Origin: Brotaphodocola faecis
Lineage (GTDB): Bacteria > Bacillota > Clostridia > Lachnospirales > Lachnospiraceae
Direction: 5' to 3'
Assembly: GCF_040096075.1 (NCBI RefSeq)
Contig: NZ_JBBMFJ010000002.1
Location: 162,623-226,622, forward strand
Length of the DNA: 64,000 bases
Shown here piece by piece: positions 1 through 8,180 of this stretch (position 1 is its first letter; every line of letters starts with the position of its first letter). The notes beneath the pieces were generated by a model. The model had not been told where the DNA came from, made no database searches, and was given only the letters and a program-made list of their open reading frames with translations. The translations under genes and the position numbers were made by a program.

Positions 1-49
1 ATGGAGCTTTATTGGTATATATAAAAATATTTATTCACAGGGGGATTTT

Positions 50-556
50 ATGGAAGAAGTAAATCTGCAGGAAATGCTTGCTGCCAGAGAGCGGCGCTGC
101 TATCTGCAAACCCAGCTGCTGCATCAGTATAAAAAAAGCCTCATCAGCTTTACCTTAAACATCCCGGGACCAGTCAAAGTCCTGCCGGGTGTTCCGGAAG
201 CATTTGCAACCGGCTGTCAGAGAATCGAGACACTGTTAAAAGACCGTCTGGTTCTTATTCAGCATATGGAAACCATAAAGGAAAAAACAGGATATGAAGC
301 TTTTTACAGTGTTGACGCGAATCCGGATTTCATAAAAGAGCTGATGGTCTCCCTGGAGGATCAGGACCGGATTGGACGCCTGTTCGACATCGATGTGCTC
401 CGCCCGGACAAAAGCAAGGTCTCCAGAGAGGATATGGGGAGCGCGCCAAGAACCTGCCTGCTCTGCGGACAGCCGGCCCATGTATGCAGCCGCAGCCGCA
501 GACACAGCGTTGCGGAGCTGACCGCAGAGATTGGAAAAATCCTGAGCGGATCATAA
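50..556 (+). CDS. citX: CitX, apo-citrate lyase phosphoribosyl-dephospho-CoA transferase
   Basis: Transfers the phosphoribosyl-dephospho-CoA prosthetic group onto the acyl-carrier subunit (CitD) of citrate lyase, in the cytoplasm. The 168-residue length is normal for stand-alone CitX, and the N-terminal half carries the family's NIPGPVK segment (about residues 38-44). The C-terminal LCLLCGQPAHVC-like stretch also fits CitX. The start is set by a GGGGGA ribosome site just upstream. The frame is open back to the window edge but has no better start. citG follows after 32 nt, so the two cofactor enzymes form one unit. The lyase subunit genes (citC/D/E/F) are expected upstream, outside the window. 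Family assignment is from recognition of the sequence pattern. Confidence 0.9.
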   Translation: MEEVNLQEMLAARERRCYLQTQLLHQYKKSLISFTLNIPGPVKVLPGVPEAFATGCQRIETLLKDRLVLIQHMETIKEKTGYEAFYSVDANPDFIKELMVSLEDQDRIGRLFDIDVLRPDKSKVSREDMGSAPRTCLLCGQPAHVCSRSRRHSVAELTAEIGKILSGS

Positions 557-588
557 AATAAATTGGGGATTGCGGAGGACTGGTATTT

Positions 589-1446
589 ATGATTTCTTCT
601 ATTTTTTCTGAGGAATGTGCCTATGCGCTCATGGCAGAGGTAGGCGCTACTCCAAAACCGGGACTGGTGGACCGCCATGACAGCGGCGCGCATACGGACA
701 TGAATTACGATACCTTTGCGGCCAGCACAACGGCAATCGTTCCCTATCTGACCCGGATGTTTGAGGCCGGTCAGGCCTGGGAATCCAAGGATTTCAATGC
801 CCTCTTTGAGAGCATCCGCCCAATCGGAATTGAGGCGGAAAAAGCCATGTTTGCTGCTACAGATGGAGTAAATACGCACAAAGGTATGATTTTTTCGATG
901 GGAACCATTGCGGCGGCGGCAGGACTCTTTTACAGGCGCCACGAAAAATTTGACGCAGAAAAGATTCTGATGCTGGCCGGATATCTCTGTTACGATGCCA
1001 TGCGTAAAGATTTTCAGAAGATTGACCGGAAAAATCCACGGACCAATGGAGAGCTTCTTTACCTGCGCTACAGTACCAAGGGAATCCGCGGAGAGGCCCA
1101 AAAAGGTTTTCCCTCTGTTCGTACTGTGTCACTGCCAAAGCTCCGCTCTGCCTTTTCCAGCGGACAGACCGAAAATGAAGCGTACTTAAATACCCTGCTG
1201 ACTCTTATGGCGAATGTGGACGACACCAACGTGTTAAGCCGCACCAATACGGTAATACAGGGTTATGTCAAGTCCGAGGCCGCGCAGCTCTTAAAAATAG
1301 GCGGAGCCTCCACCAGCCAGGGAATGGAGGCTCTGAAAAAGCTGAATCAGAAATTTATTTACATGAATGTCAGTCCGGGCGGCTGTGCCGATCTTCTGGC
1401 TGTCACAATTCTGCTCTACCGACTGGAACAGCGAAATCCGCAATAA
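589..1446 (+). CDS. citG: CitG, triphosphoribosyl-dephospho-CoA synthase
   Basis: Makes 2'-(5''-triphosphoribosyl)-3'-dephospho-CoA from ATP and dephospho-CoA, the precursor used by CitX to activate citrate lyase. At 285 residues it is full length. The family motifs are visible: ATPKPGLVDRHDSGAHTDMN near residue 20, NTHKGMIFSMG near residue 97 and MANVDDTNVLSR near residue 207. A GGAGG ribosome site lies 10 nt before the ATG. It ends 31 nt from the convergent M19 dipeptidase gene. The related MdcB of malonate decarboxylase is an alternative, but the citX neighbour decides for CitG. Confidence 0.9.
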   Translation: MISSIFSEECAYALMAEVGATPKPGLVDRHDSGAHTDMNYDTFAASTTAIVPYLTRMFEAGQAWESKDFNALFESIRPIGIEAEKAMFAATDGVNTHKGMIFSMGTIAAAAGLFYRRHEKFDAEKILMLAGYLCYDAMRKDFQKIDRKNPRTNGELLYLRYSTKGIRGEAQKGFPSVRTVSLPKLRSAFSSGQTENEAYLNTLLTLMANVDDTNVLSRTNTVIQGYVKSEAAQLLKIGGASTSQGMEALKKLNQKFIYMNVSPGGCADLLAVTILLYRLEQRNPQ

Positions 1447-1477
1447 GCTGAGGCCTCAGAACCCGTTTGTATGTACA

Positions 1478-2467
1478 TCACAGAAGCTCCCGGTAAACCC
1501 GGAGTACATTGTCATGGAACACGGCTTCAATTTCGCCGGTGGTAAAACCTTCCCGGCTCATTTCATCGGCCAGAAACTGCATGCCGGAGCAGTCCTTCAT
1601 CTCTGTCGCGGTGTCAATCCCGTCAAAGTCAGAGCCAAGTCCGATACAGCCAATGCCCCCGATCTGTTTCATATGCTTCATATGTGCCACCATGTCGCTG
1701 CAAAGTCCCTGCAGCGGCATTTTTTTGTCTGCATCCTTCAGGAATGGGGCGTAGTAATTGATTCCGGCTACCCCTCCCCGCTCTGCCAGGGCACGGATCA
1801 TCTCATCTGTCAGGTTGCGCGGATGATGGGCAAGCGCGCGGGCGTTGGAATGACTGGCCACAAAGGGCTTTTTCGTATAATGAAATACATCCCAGATCCC
1901 GGCATCATTCAAATGGGAAATGTCGATGATCATGCCAATCCGCTCCATCTCCTGCACAAAGGCAATTCCGGTCTCTGTCAGGCCATGTTCCGTATCCGGC
2001 ACGGCTCTGGCCGGTGAAACACTCTCATCCTTTCCATTCGGGAAACCAAGCTCATTGGGGAAATTCCAGGTAATCGTCATCATGCGGGCACCCAGACGGT
2101 AAAAATCACGCAGACAGGCCAGATCTCCTTTACAGATTCCGCCCTCTTCCAGAGTCAGCATGGCAGACATTTTTCCGGCTTTCCGGTTTTCTTCGATATC
2201 CTTCCAGCTCTTTACGATTCCAATGCGGTCAGAATACGGTTCCAGTTCATTATAGAACAAATCGACCAGTTGCATGGCATAGTGAAATGGATCTTCTGTT
2301 TTCCCCAGATGTACGAACATGGCAAAATTCTGAAGGAGATAATCTCCTTTCTGCATTCGTTTTAAGTCCATGTGCAGATGATTTTCCAGAATGGAAACCT
2401 GCTCGCCCCGTTCCCTGGCATGAAAAAGCTCTGATATGGTGTCACAGTGCATATCTGCAACCTTCAT
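1478..2467 (-). CDS. Membrane dipeptidase (peptidase M19, renal dipeptidase family)
   Basis: A 329-residue binuclear-zinc dipeptidase of the amidohydrolase fold. The first metal motif DMHCDT is at residues 5-10. The bridging Glu lies in LTLEEGG (about residue 124). The ISHLND and VASHSNARA motifs supply later histidine ligands, and the GSDFDGI Asp is near the C-terminus. No signal peptide is visible, so it is probably cytoplasmic and may cleave D/L dipeptides or beta-lactam-like substrates, as the family does. A GGGAGG ribosome site precedes the ATG by 9 nt. A terminator-like hairpin separates it from mgsA upstream, so it may have its own promoter. Confidence 0.88.
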   Translation of the reverse strand: MKVADMHCDTISELFHARERGEQVSILENHLHMDLKRMQKGDYLLQNFAMFVHLGKTEDPFHYAMQLVDLFYNELEPYSDRIGIVKSWKDIEENRKAGKMSAMLTLEEGGICKGDLACLRDFYRLGARMMTITWNFPNELGFPNGKDESVSPARAVPDTEHGLTETGIAFVQEMERIGMIIDISHLNDAGIWDVFHYTKKPFVASHSNARALAHHPRNLTDEMIRALAERGGVAGINYYAPFLKDADKKMPLQGLCSDMVAHMKHMKQIGGIGCIGLGSDFDGIDTATEMKDCSGMQFLADEMSREGFTTGEIEAVFHDNVLRVYRELL

Positions 2468-2495
2468 AATAGAAATCCTCCCTGATATAAAAATT

Positions 2496-2528
2496 ATGAA
2501 AATGAGACCGGCGCTTCCACCGGTCTCA
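2496..2528 (-). terminator. Rho-independent terminator after mgsA
   Basis: Read on the minus strand, TGAGACCGG pairs with CCGGTCTCA (arms 2520-2528 and 2503-2511, 9 bp perfect), followed by TTTTC. It lies 18 nt after the mgsA stop and about 30 nt before the dipeptidase start. Confidence 0.75.
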
Positions 2529-2545
2529 GTGTTGAAACAGGCCGC

Positions 2546-3016
2546 TTACAGTGTCTCTGCCCGTTCTTCAATATTCCGTTTGAAATTGATGACCTCATGC
2601 TGATAGTCCCGGTTCATGAAACAGGATGTAATCATGAAATCCGCAGTGGCCTTGTTGACCGCCATGGGAATGTCGTAAACCTGTGCAATACGCATCAGGG
2701 CTTTTACATCCGGATCGTGAGGCTGTGCTGTCAGCGGATCGGAAAAGAATACGACAAAGTCAATTACGCCTTCCACGATCTTGGCTCCGATCTGCTGGTC
2801 ACCACCAAGAGGGCCGCTGTTGTAGCCTTTTACGGTGAGTCCGGTCTGGTCCGTGATCATGCGGGCTGTCGTGCCGGTACCGTAAAGATTATGCTTCTCC
2901 AATTCCGCTTTATGCTCTTTGCACCACGCAATCAGCTTTGGTTTTTCGTTGTCATGAGCGATCAGTGCAATGTTCTTCTTGCTGCCAATAGTAAATGTAA
3001 TGTATTCCTGAGACAT
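2546..3016 (-). CDS. mgsA: Methylglyoxal synthase
   Basis: Converts dihydroxyacetone phosphate to methylglyoxal and phosphate, a cytoplasmic bypass of lower glycolysis used when phosphate is limiting or sugar phosphate accumulates. The 156-residue protein has the full domain: IALIAHDNEK at the N-terminus, the phosphate-binding GTGTTA segment (about residues 46-51), GPLGGDQQIGA, and the catalytic-Asp region VVFFSDPLTAQPHDPD. The AAGGAGG ribosome site is well placed before the ATG. The upstream gene engB is on the same strand, but an 86-nt gap holds a plausible promoter, so mgsA is probably transcribed separately. Confidence 0.95.
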   Translation of the reverse strand: MSQEYITFTIGSKKNIALIAHDNEKPKLIAWCKEHKAELEKHNLYGTGTTARMITDQTGLTVKGYNSGPLGGDQQIGAKIVEGVIDFVVFFSDPLTAQPHDPDVKALMRIAQVYDIPMAVNKATADFMITSCFMNRDYQHEVINFKRNIEERAETL

Positions 3017-3056
3017 ATAACAGATCCTCCTTATTCTTTCTGTGTAGAATAGTTAC

Positions 3057-3085
3057 AACGTATCACAGATTTCAGAAACTCTCAA
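3057..3085 (-). promoter_or_regulatory. Candidate sigma-A promoter of mgsA
   Basis: On the minus strand TTGAGA (3085-3080), a 17-bp spacer and TACGTT (3062-3057) preceded by TG at the extended -10 position. It lies about 40 nt upstream of the mgsA start. The -10 box is only a fair match. Confidence 0.4.
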
Positions 3086-3102
3086 GTGAAATTTTTGTAA
3101 AA

Positions 3103-3696
3103 TCAGCTTTCTGGATTCTGCAAAGATTCAATGAGTGCCCAAATTTCATCTCTTCCCTGTTTGGTTTCCGCGGAAAACGGAATCAGGACATCTTCTTTTT
3201 CCAGGCCAAGACCCTCCCGCACCATTTTCACATGCTTCTGAATCTGGCTTCGCTTTAATTTGTCCAGTTTGGTGGCAATGATGACCGGTTTATAACCGTT
3301 GGACACGATCCAGTCGTACATCAGCTTATCGTTAGCCGATGGATCGTGGCGGATGTCAATGAGCAGAAAGATACATTTGAGCATCTGTGATTTCTTTAAA
3401 TACCGCTCGATCATCTTGCCCCATTTCGCCTTGACTTCCACCGATACCTTTGCATAGCCGTAGCCCGGAAGGTCAACAAAATACAGGTCATCATTCACAT
3501 TGTAAAAGTTGATGGTCTGGGTCTTGCCAGGCTGTGAGGAAGTCCTCGCCAGCGCACGGCGGTTTAACAGGCCGTTGATCAGGGAAGATTTTCCTACGTT
3601 GGATTTTCCGGCAAAGGCAAATTCCGGCAGCAGATTTTCCGGCAGTGTGCTGGTAATGCCGCAGACCGTCTCCAGTTCCGCTTTTCTAATAATCAT
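3103..3696 (-). CDS. engB: EngB/YsxC ribosome-biogenesis GTPase
   Basis: A TRAFAC-class GTPase that assists assembly of the 50S ribosomal subunit. The 197-residue protein has G1 GKSNVGKSS (about residues 30-38), the G2-region TSSQPGKTQ, G3 DLPGYG (about 74-79), and G4 TKLDK (about 142-146), all intact. The ATG lies 21 nt downstream of the lon stop codon. lon-engB is a common pair in Firmicutes, and the short gap argues for co-transcription. Length and motifs are normal for YihA/YsxC. Confidence 0.95.
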   Translation of the reverse strand: MIIRKAELETVCGITSTLPENLLPEFAFAGKSNVGKSSLINGLLNRRALARTSSQPGKTQTINFYNVNDDLYFVDLPGYGYAKVSVEVKAKWGKMIERYLKKSQMLKCIFLLIDIRHDPSANDKLMYDWIVSNGYKPVIIATKLDKLKRSQIQKHVKMVREGLGLEKEDVLIPFSAETKQGRDEIWALIESLQNPES

Positions 3697-3717
3697 CGTT
3701 CTTCCTCACTTTTCCTT

Positions 3718-6030
3718 TTATGCAAGTGCTGCAGCCAGCACATCCTCCATACTCTTCATGTAGAGAATGGTCAGTCCTTTTGTAATTTCTCTGGAAAGTT
3801 CCGCAATATCCGCGCGGTTCTTCTCCGGCACCAGAACCGTCTCCATGTGGGCCATCTTCGCAGCCAGGATTTTCTCTTTCAGACCGCCAATCGGAAGCAC
3901 ACGGCCCCGCAGGGTAATCTCTCCGGTCATGGCAACCTTGGCCAGAACCTTACGGTTCACCACGGCAGAGAACATGGCCGTAGCCATGGTAATTCCGGCA
4001 GACGGTCCGTCCTTCGGCACAGCACCCTCCGGAATATGAATGTGGATGTCATGCTTTGCGAAATAATCATCCGGCACATCGTACTGCGGGCAGATGGAAC
4101 GGACGTAGGTCAGTGCCGTCATGGCGGATTCCTTCATGACATCGCCCATCTGGCCGGTAAGCTTTAACTCGCCTTTGCCCGGCATCACATTCACCTCAAT
4201 CTGCAGGGTATCACCGCCTACGCTGGTCCATGCAAGGCCGCGCACAATACCAACCTGGTCCTCCTCATTGGCATCCTCAAACGTAATCTTCTCCTTGCCA
4301 AGATACTTTTCCAGATTGGATTCCGTTACCCGGATATGCGCCTTTTTATGTTCCAGATACTCTCTTGCGGATTTGCGGCAGATTTCACCGATGCGGCGCT
4401 CCAGGTTACGGACACCGGCCTCACGGGTGTAATTGTGAATGATTTTTTTCAGGGCAGAGTCAGAAATCACAAGCTGGTCCTTCTTCAGGCCATTGCGGTC
4501 TTTCTGTTTTTCCACCAAATAGTTACTCGCAATATGGAACTTCTCGTTCTCCGTATAGCTGTTGACTTCAATGACTTCCATACGGTCAAGAAGCGGTCCC
4601 GGAATGGTCTGTGTGGTGTTGGCTGTCGCAATGAACAGGACGTTGGAGAGATCAATCGGAAGCTCTACATAATGGTCACGGAACTTCACGTTCTGCTCTC
4701 CATCCAGTACCTCCAGAAGCGCGGAGGAAGTATCTCCCTTATAGTCACTGCTCACTTTGTCAATCTCGTCTAACAGCATCAGCGGATTGGAAACGCCCGC
4801 CTGACGCAGTCCGTCTACCAGACGGCCCGGCATGGCTCCCACATAGGTCTTTCTGTGACCACGGATCTCCGCCTCATCGTGTACACCGCCCAGACTGATG
4901 CGCACATACTTTTTATTCAGGGCGCGGGCTACCGAACGGGCAATGGATGTCTTACCGGTTCCCGGCGGGCCCACCAGGCAGATGATCGGGCTGTTGCCCT
5001 TCTTTGCCAATACACGCACGGCCAGATATTCGAGAACGCGCTCTTTCACCTGCTCCAGGCCGTAGTGATCCTCTTCCAGAATCTGTTTTGCGTGTTTGAT
5101 ATCATTGTTATCCTTGGATGTTTTATTCCATGGAAGCTCCAGAAGTGTTTCGATATAGGTGCGGATCACGTTGCTCTCCTGCCCGCCGCCCGGCATGCCT
5201 TTCAGGCGGTCGATTTCCTTCTGAAGCTTTTCCTTTACTTCCTTGTCTGCTTTTAAGGAAGCAAGCTGCTTTTCGTATTCATCCGCGTCGGATAACAGAT
5301 CTTCGCCAAGCTCCTCACGGATTACTTTCAGCTGTTCCCGTAAAATGTAATCTTTCTGATTCTTGTCGATGTTTTCTTTTACCTTTTCCTGCAGTTCCCG
5401 GTGAATCTGGGATACCTCGATCTCATGGATCAGGTTGGTGAGAAGTACCTCATACTGTCCTGCCAGGGTTGTCTCCTCCAGATAGCTCTGGCGGATCCGG
5501 TAATCCCACGGAAGTTCGCTGGCCATCTGAAGCATCAGGGTTTCCAGATCTTCACAGATCATCAGACCCGGCAGAATTTCTTTACTGAATTTCGGATGCT
5601 GGCGTCCGTAGGATTCCAGCTTTTCTTTCAGGATACGGGACATGGCCTCGGCTGCAGCGCCATCCACATCTGCCTCCTGTTCACTGGTGAGGAGCACCTC
5701 GCCGATCAGAGCCGGTTCTGTGCTGTCCAGATCCAGAAGCTCCGCGCGCTCCTGGCCTTCTGCCATCACGCGGACAATGCCTCCCGGCATCTTCACCAGC
5801 TGCTTTATGTAGGAAACGGTACCGATATGATAGAGCTGTTCCAGAGACGGATCCTGAATCTCCGGGTCCTTTTGGGCCACCAGGCAGACTCTCTGATCGC
5901 TGACCATGGCTTTTTCTACCGCCGCAATGGATTTCTTGCGGCTGATATCGAAGCTGACAGTCATCTCCGGAAGCATGGTAAGTCCGCGGAGCGCAATGAC
6001 CGGCATCGTTATAATCTTTGTATCTTCCAT
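3718..6030 (-). CDS. lon: ATP-dependent protease Lon (LonA)
   Basis: Homohexameric cytoplasmic AAA+ serine protease degrading misfolded and regulatory proteins. Domain order over 770 residues: N-terminal substrate-recognition domain (1-200), coiled helical linker, AAA+ module with Walker A GPPGTGKTSIA (about 355), Walker B LMLLDEIDK, and the C-terminal protease domain. The catalytic Ser is in PKDGPSAGITMA (about 677), and the Lys lies in GGLKEKILAA about 43 residues later. No membrane insertion is present, so this is LonA, not LonB. The ribosome site AGGAGG is 5-6 nt before the ATG. It sits between clpX and engB in a quality-control block. Confidence 0.97.
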   Translation of the reverse strand: MEDTKIITMPVIALRGLTMLPEMTVSFDISRKKSIAAVEKAMVSDQRVCLVAQKDPEIQDPSLEQLYHIGTVSYIKQLVKMPGGIVRVMAEGQERAELLDLDSTEPALIGEVLLTSEQEADVDGAAAEAMSRILKEKLESYGRQHPKFSKEILPGLMICEDLETLMLQMASELPWDYRIRQSYLEETTLAGQYEVLLTNLIHEIEVSQIHRELQEKVKENIDKNQKDYILREQLKVIREELGEDLLSDADEYEKQLASLKADKEVKEKLQKEIDRLKGMPGGGQESNVIRTYIETLLELPWNKTSKDNNDIKHAKQILEEDHYGLEQVKERVLEYLAVRVLAKKGNSPIICLVGPPGTGKTSIARSVARALNKKYVRISLGGVHDEAEIRGHRKTYVGAMPGRLVDGLRQAGVSNPLMLLDEIDKVSSDYKGDTSSALLEVLDGEQNVKFRDHYVELPIDLSNVLFIATANTTQTIPGPLLDRMEVIEVNSYTENEKFHIASNYLVEKQKDRNGLKKDQLVISDSALKKIIHNYTREAGVRNLERRIGEICRKSAREYLEHKKAHIRVTESNLEKYLGKEKITFEDANEEDQVGIVRGLAWTSVGGDTLQIEVNVMPGKGELKLTGQMGDVMKESAMTALTYVRSICPQYDVPDDYFAKHDIHIHIPEGAVPKDGPSAGITMATAMFSAVVNRKVLAKVAMTGEITLRGRVLPIGGLKEKILAAKMAHMETVLVPEKNRADIAELSREITKGLTILYMKSMEDVLAAALA

Positions 6031-6063
6031 CAGGTTCCTCCTAAAATATAAATGGACTGAAAT

Positions 6064-6089
6064 GGAAAATGGGAGCCATAAGCTCCCAT
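6064..6089 (-). terminator. Terminator-like hairpin after clpX
   Basis: ATGGGAGC (6069-6076) and GCTCCCAT (6082-6089) form an 8-bp stem on the minus strand followed by TTTCC. It lies 17 nt after the clpX stop and before lon. The U-tract is short, so read-through into lon is possible. Confidence 0.55.
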
Positions 6090-6105
6090 CTTCCTGCTCC
6101 GGCGT

Positions 6106-7413
6106 TTACGCAATCTCGTCGGAAGTTTCTTTTTTCAGTCTCTGGGAGAGTGTTTTGCGCGGCACAGCCGTATCCCGGTATACCAGCTCCGGCTCTCCTG
6201 TTTTGTCTACGACATCCTTGGTAATGGTGCAGATGCCAATATTGTTGTCAGACGGAATCTCGTACATAAGATCCATCATTACGGACTCCAGAATGGAGCG
6301 CAGTCCTCTGGCTCCGGTTTTTCTCTCAACCGCAAGCTTTGCAACTTCCGCAATCGACTCCGGTGTAAACTCCAGCTTTACGCCATCCAGCTCAAACAGT
6401 TTCTGATACTGCTTTGTCAGGGCATTCTTTGGCTCGGTCAGGATCCGGCTTAAGGAATTCACATCGAGAAGATCCAGAGAGACGGTTACCGGCACACGGC
6501 CGATAAACTCTGGAATCAGGCCGAATTTCACAAGATCGTGTGGCTCAACCTGGCGCAGCAGTTCATCAATGTCTGTTTTATTTTTGTCTACCACTTCTGC
6601 GTTAAAACCGATGGATCCGGCACTTAAGCGGCTCTCAATGATACGCTCCAGGCCGTCAAAGGCTCCTCCGCAGATAAACAGAATGTTGGTCGTATCGATC
6701 TGGAGAAGTTCCTGATGCGGATGTTTTCTTCCACCCTGCGGCGGTACGCTTGCCACGGTACCTTCCAGGATCTTTAAGAGTGCCTGCTGAACGCCTTCAC
6801 CGGATACATCACGGGTAATAGAAACATTCTCAGACTTTTTGGTAATCTTATCGATTTCATCTACATAGATGATTCCGTACTCTGCCTTGCTGATATCGTA
6901 ATCAGCCGCCTGAATCAGCTTCAGAAGAATATTTTCAACATCCTCACCAACGTAGCCGGCCTCAGTCAGCGCGGTTGCGTCTGCAATGGCAAACGGTACA
7001 TTTAAAATCTTAGCCAGCGTCTGGGCCAGATAAGTCTTGCCGGAACCGGTTGGTCCAAGCATGAGAATGTTGCTCTTCTGTACGTCTACATCACTGCCTG
7101 CGCCGGAGGTGATTCGTTTGTAATGGTTGTAGACCGCTACCGATAACACCTTCTTGGCTGCGTCCTGGCCAATGACATACTCGTCCAGAAATGCCTTGAT
7201 TTCCTTTGGTTTTAACAGGTTGATACCGGCTAATGGAGATACCGGCTCTTTCTCTTCATCCTCTTCGAGTTCCTCCGCGAGGATTTCTCCGCAAAGTTCA
7301 ATACATTCGTCACAGATAAATACATTGTTGGAACCGGCAATCAGTTTTCTTACCTGATCCTGGGTCTTTCCGCAGAAAGAGCATCTGACCCTGTCATCTG
7401 TTCTTGTCGGCAT
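6106..7413 (-). CDS. clpX: ClpX, ATPase subunit of the ClpXP protease
   Basis: Hexameric AAA+ unfoldase that recognises tagged substrates and feeds them to ClpP. The 435-residue protein starts with the C4 zinc-binding domain (CSFCGK near residue 11 and CDECIELC near residue 35). It then has Walker A GPTGSGKTYLA (about 120), Walker B IIYVDEIDK (about 187), a sensor-2 region with GARGLRS, and the IGF-like ClpP loop region. It lies 72 nt downstream of clpP on the same strand, with a tight hairpin between the two. A standard tig-clpP-clpX-lon arrangement. Confidence 0.97.
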   Translation of the reverse strand: MPTRTDDRVRCSFCGKTQDQVRKLIAGSNNVFICDECIELCGEILAEELEEDEEKEPVSPLAGINLLKPKEIKAFLDEYVIGQDAAKKVLSVAVYNHYKRITSGAGSDVDVQKSNILMLGPTGSGKTYLAQTLAKILNVPFAIADATALTEAGYVGEDVENILLKLIQAADYDISKAEYGIIYVDEIDKITKKSENVSITRDVSGEGVQQALLKILEGTVASVPPQGGRKHPHQELLQIDTTNILFICGGAFDGLERIIESRLSAGSIGFNAEVVDKNKTDIDELLRQVEPHDLVKFGLIPEFIGRVPVTVSLDLLDVNSLSRILTEPKNALTKQYQKLFELDGVKLEFTPESIAEVAKLAVERKTGARGLRSILESVMMDLMYEIPSDNNIGICTITKDVVDKTGEPELVYRDTAVPRKTLSQRLKKETSDEIA

Positions 7414-7448
7414 ATAATAACACCTTGTCCTTTCCTGGTTGTAAATAA

Positions 7449-7467
7449 GAACGTGCCAGGCACGTTC
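7449..7467 (-). terminator. Hairpin between clpP and clpX
   Basis: A 9-bp perfect inverted repeat, GAACGTGCC and GGCACGTTC with a single central base. On the minus strand it is followed by TTATTT. The one-base loop means the real RNA loop would open 1-2 pairs. It may attenuate transcription between clpP and clpX or stabilise the 3' end of clpP mRNA. Confidence 0.5.
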
Positions 7468-7485
7468 CTGCGCAGAGCAGCCTCT

Positions 7486-8067
7486 TTAGTGTTTTGCGAT
7501 CACCTGATCAATGAGACCATATTTTAAAGCTTCCTCTGCAGTCATGTAATTGTCGCGCTCTGTATCGCGGCAGATGACCTCGTACGGCTGACCGGTATTG
7601 GCCGCAAGAATCTCGTTTAATTTCTTTTTCGTCTGCAGAATCTTCTCTGCGACGATCTGAATTTCCGTTGCCTGACCCTGGGCACCGCCGGATGGCTGAT
7701 GGATCATAACCTCTGCGTTCGGAAGCGCAAAGCGTTTGCCTTTTGCGCCGCCTGCCAGAAGAAACGCGCCCATGCTGGCTGCCATGCCGATGCACACGGT
7801 GGATACATCACATTTAATGTAGTTCATGGTATCGTAAATGGCCATGCCAGCGGTCACGGATCCACCCGGACTGTTGATGTATAAGTTAATATCTTTGCCC
7901 GGATCCTCGGACTCCAGGAACAGAAGCTGTGCTACGATCAGGCTTGCGGAAACGTCGGTCACTTCTTCCCCAAGAAAAATAATTCTCTCTTTTAATAAAC
8001 GGGAATAAATATCGTAGGAGCGTTCTCCTCTGCTGGTCTGTTCAATTACATAAGGTACCAATGCCAT
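7486..8067 (-). CDS. clpP: ClpP, ATP-dependent Clp protease proteolytic subunit
   Basis: Tetradecameric serine peptidase core of ClpXP and ClpAP/CP complexes. The 193-residue length is typical. The catalytic triad is present: Ser in GMAASMGAFLL (about residue 97), His in MIHQPSGG (about 122) and Asp in TERDNYM (about 171). The N-terminal axial-loop segment VPYVIEQTSRGERSYDIYSR is canonical. It lies downstream of tig and upstream of clpX, all on the minus strand, and uses a GGAGGA ribosome site. Confidence 0.97.
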   Translation of the reverse strand: MALVPYVIEQTSRGERSYDIYSRLLKERIIFLGEEVTDVSASLIVAQLLFLESEDPGKDINLYINSPGGSVTAGMAIYDTMNYIKCDVSTVCIGMAASMGAFLLAGGAKGKRFALPNAEVMIHQPSGGAQGQATEIQIVAEKILQTKKKLNEILAANTGQPYEVICRDTERDNYMTAEEALKYGLIDQVIAKH

Positions 8068-8109
8068 CGTCAGATCCTCCTGTCTTTCATTACTGTCTTT
8101 TGCAATGAT

Positions 8110-8146
8110 AGGTGCAGACTCCAGGTCTGGCCCGAAATCTGCACCT
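8110..8146 (-). other. Intergenic stem-loop between tig and clpP
   Basis: AGGTGCAGA (8110-8118) pairs with TCTGCACCT (8138-8146) as a 9-bp stem with a 19-nt loop. No U-tract follows on the minus strand, so it is more likely an mRNA processing or stability element than a classical terminator. Confidence 0.45.
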
Positions 8147-8180
8147 AGTCATAGTGTTAGTATTCCTTTTCTGGAAAATA

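Noticed and set aside
1..49. Tail of an upstream gene at the window edge
   Set aside because: A short frame ending at 24 is visible, but seven codons are too few to identify or support a gene.
361..1101. 246-codon open frame opposite citX-citG
   Set aside because: Antisense to two clearly conserved genes, with no ribosome site or family resemblance.
7449..7467. Operator for a Clp regulator such as CtsR
   Set aside because: The palindrome does not show the CtsR heptad direct repeat (GGTCAAA) and is better explained as an intergenic hairpin.
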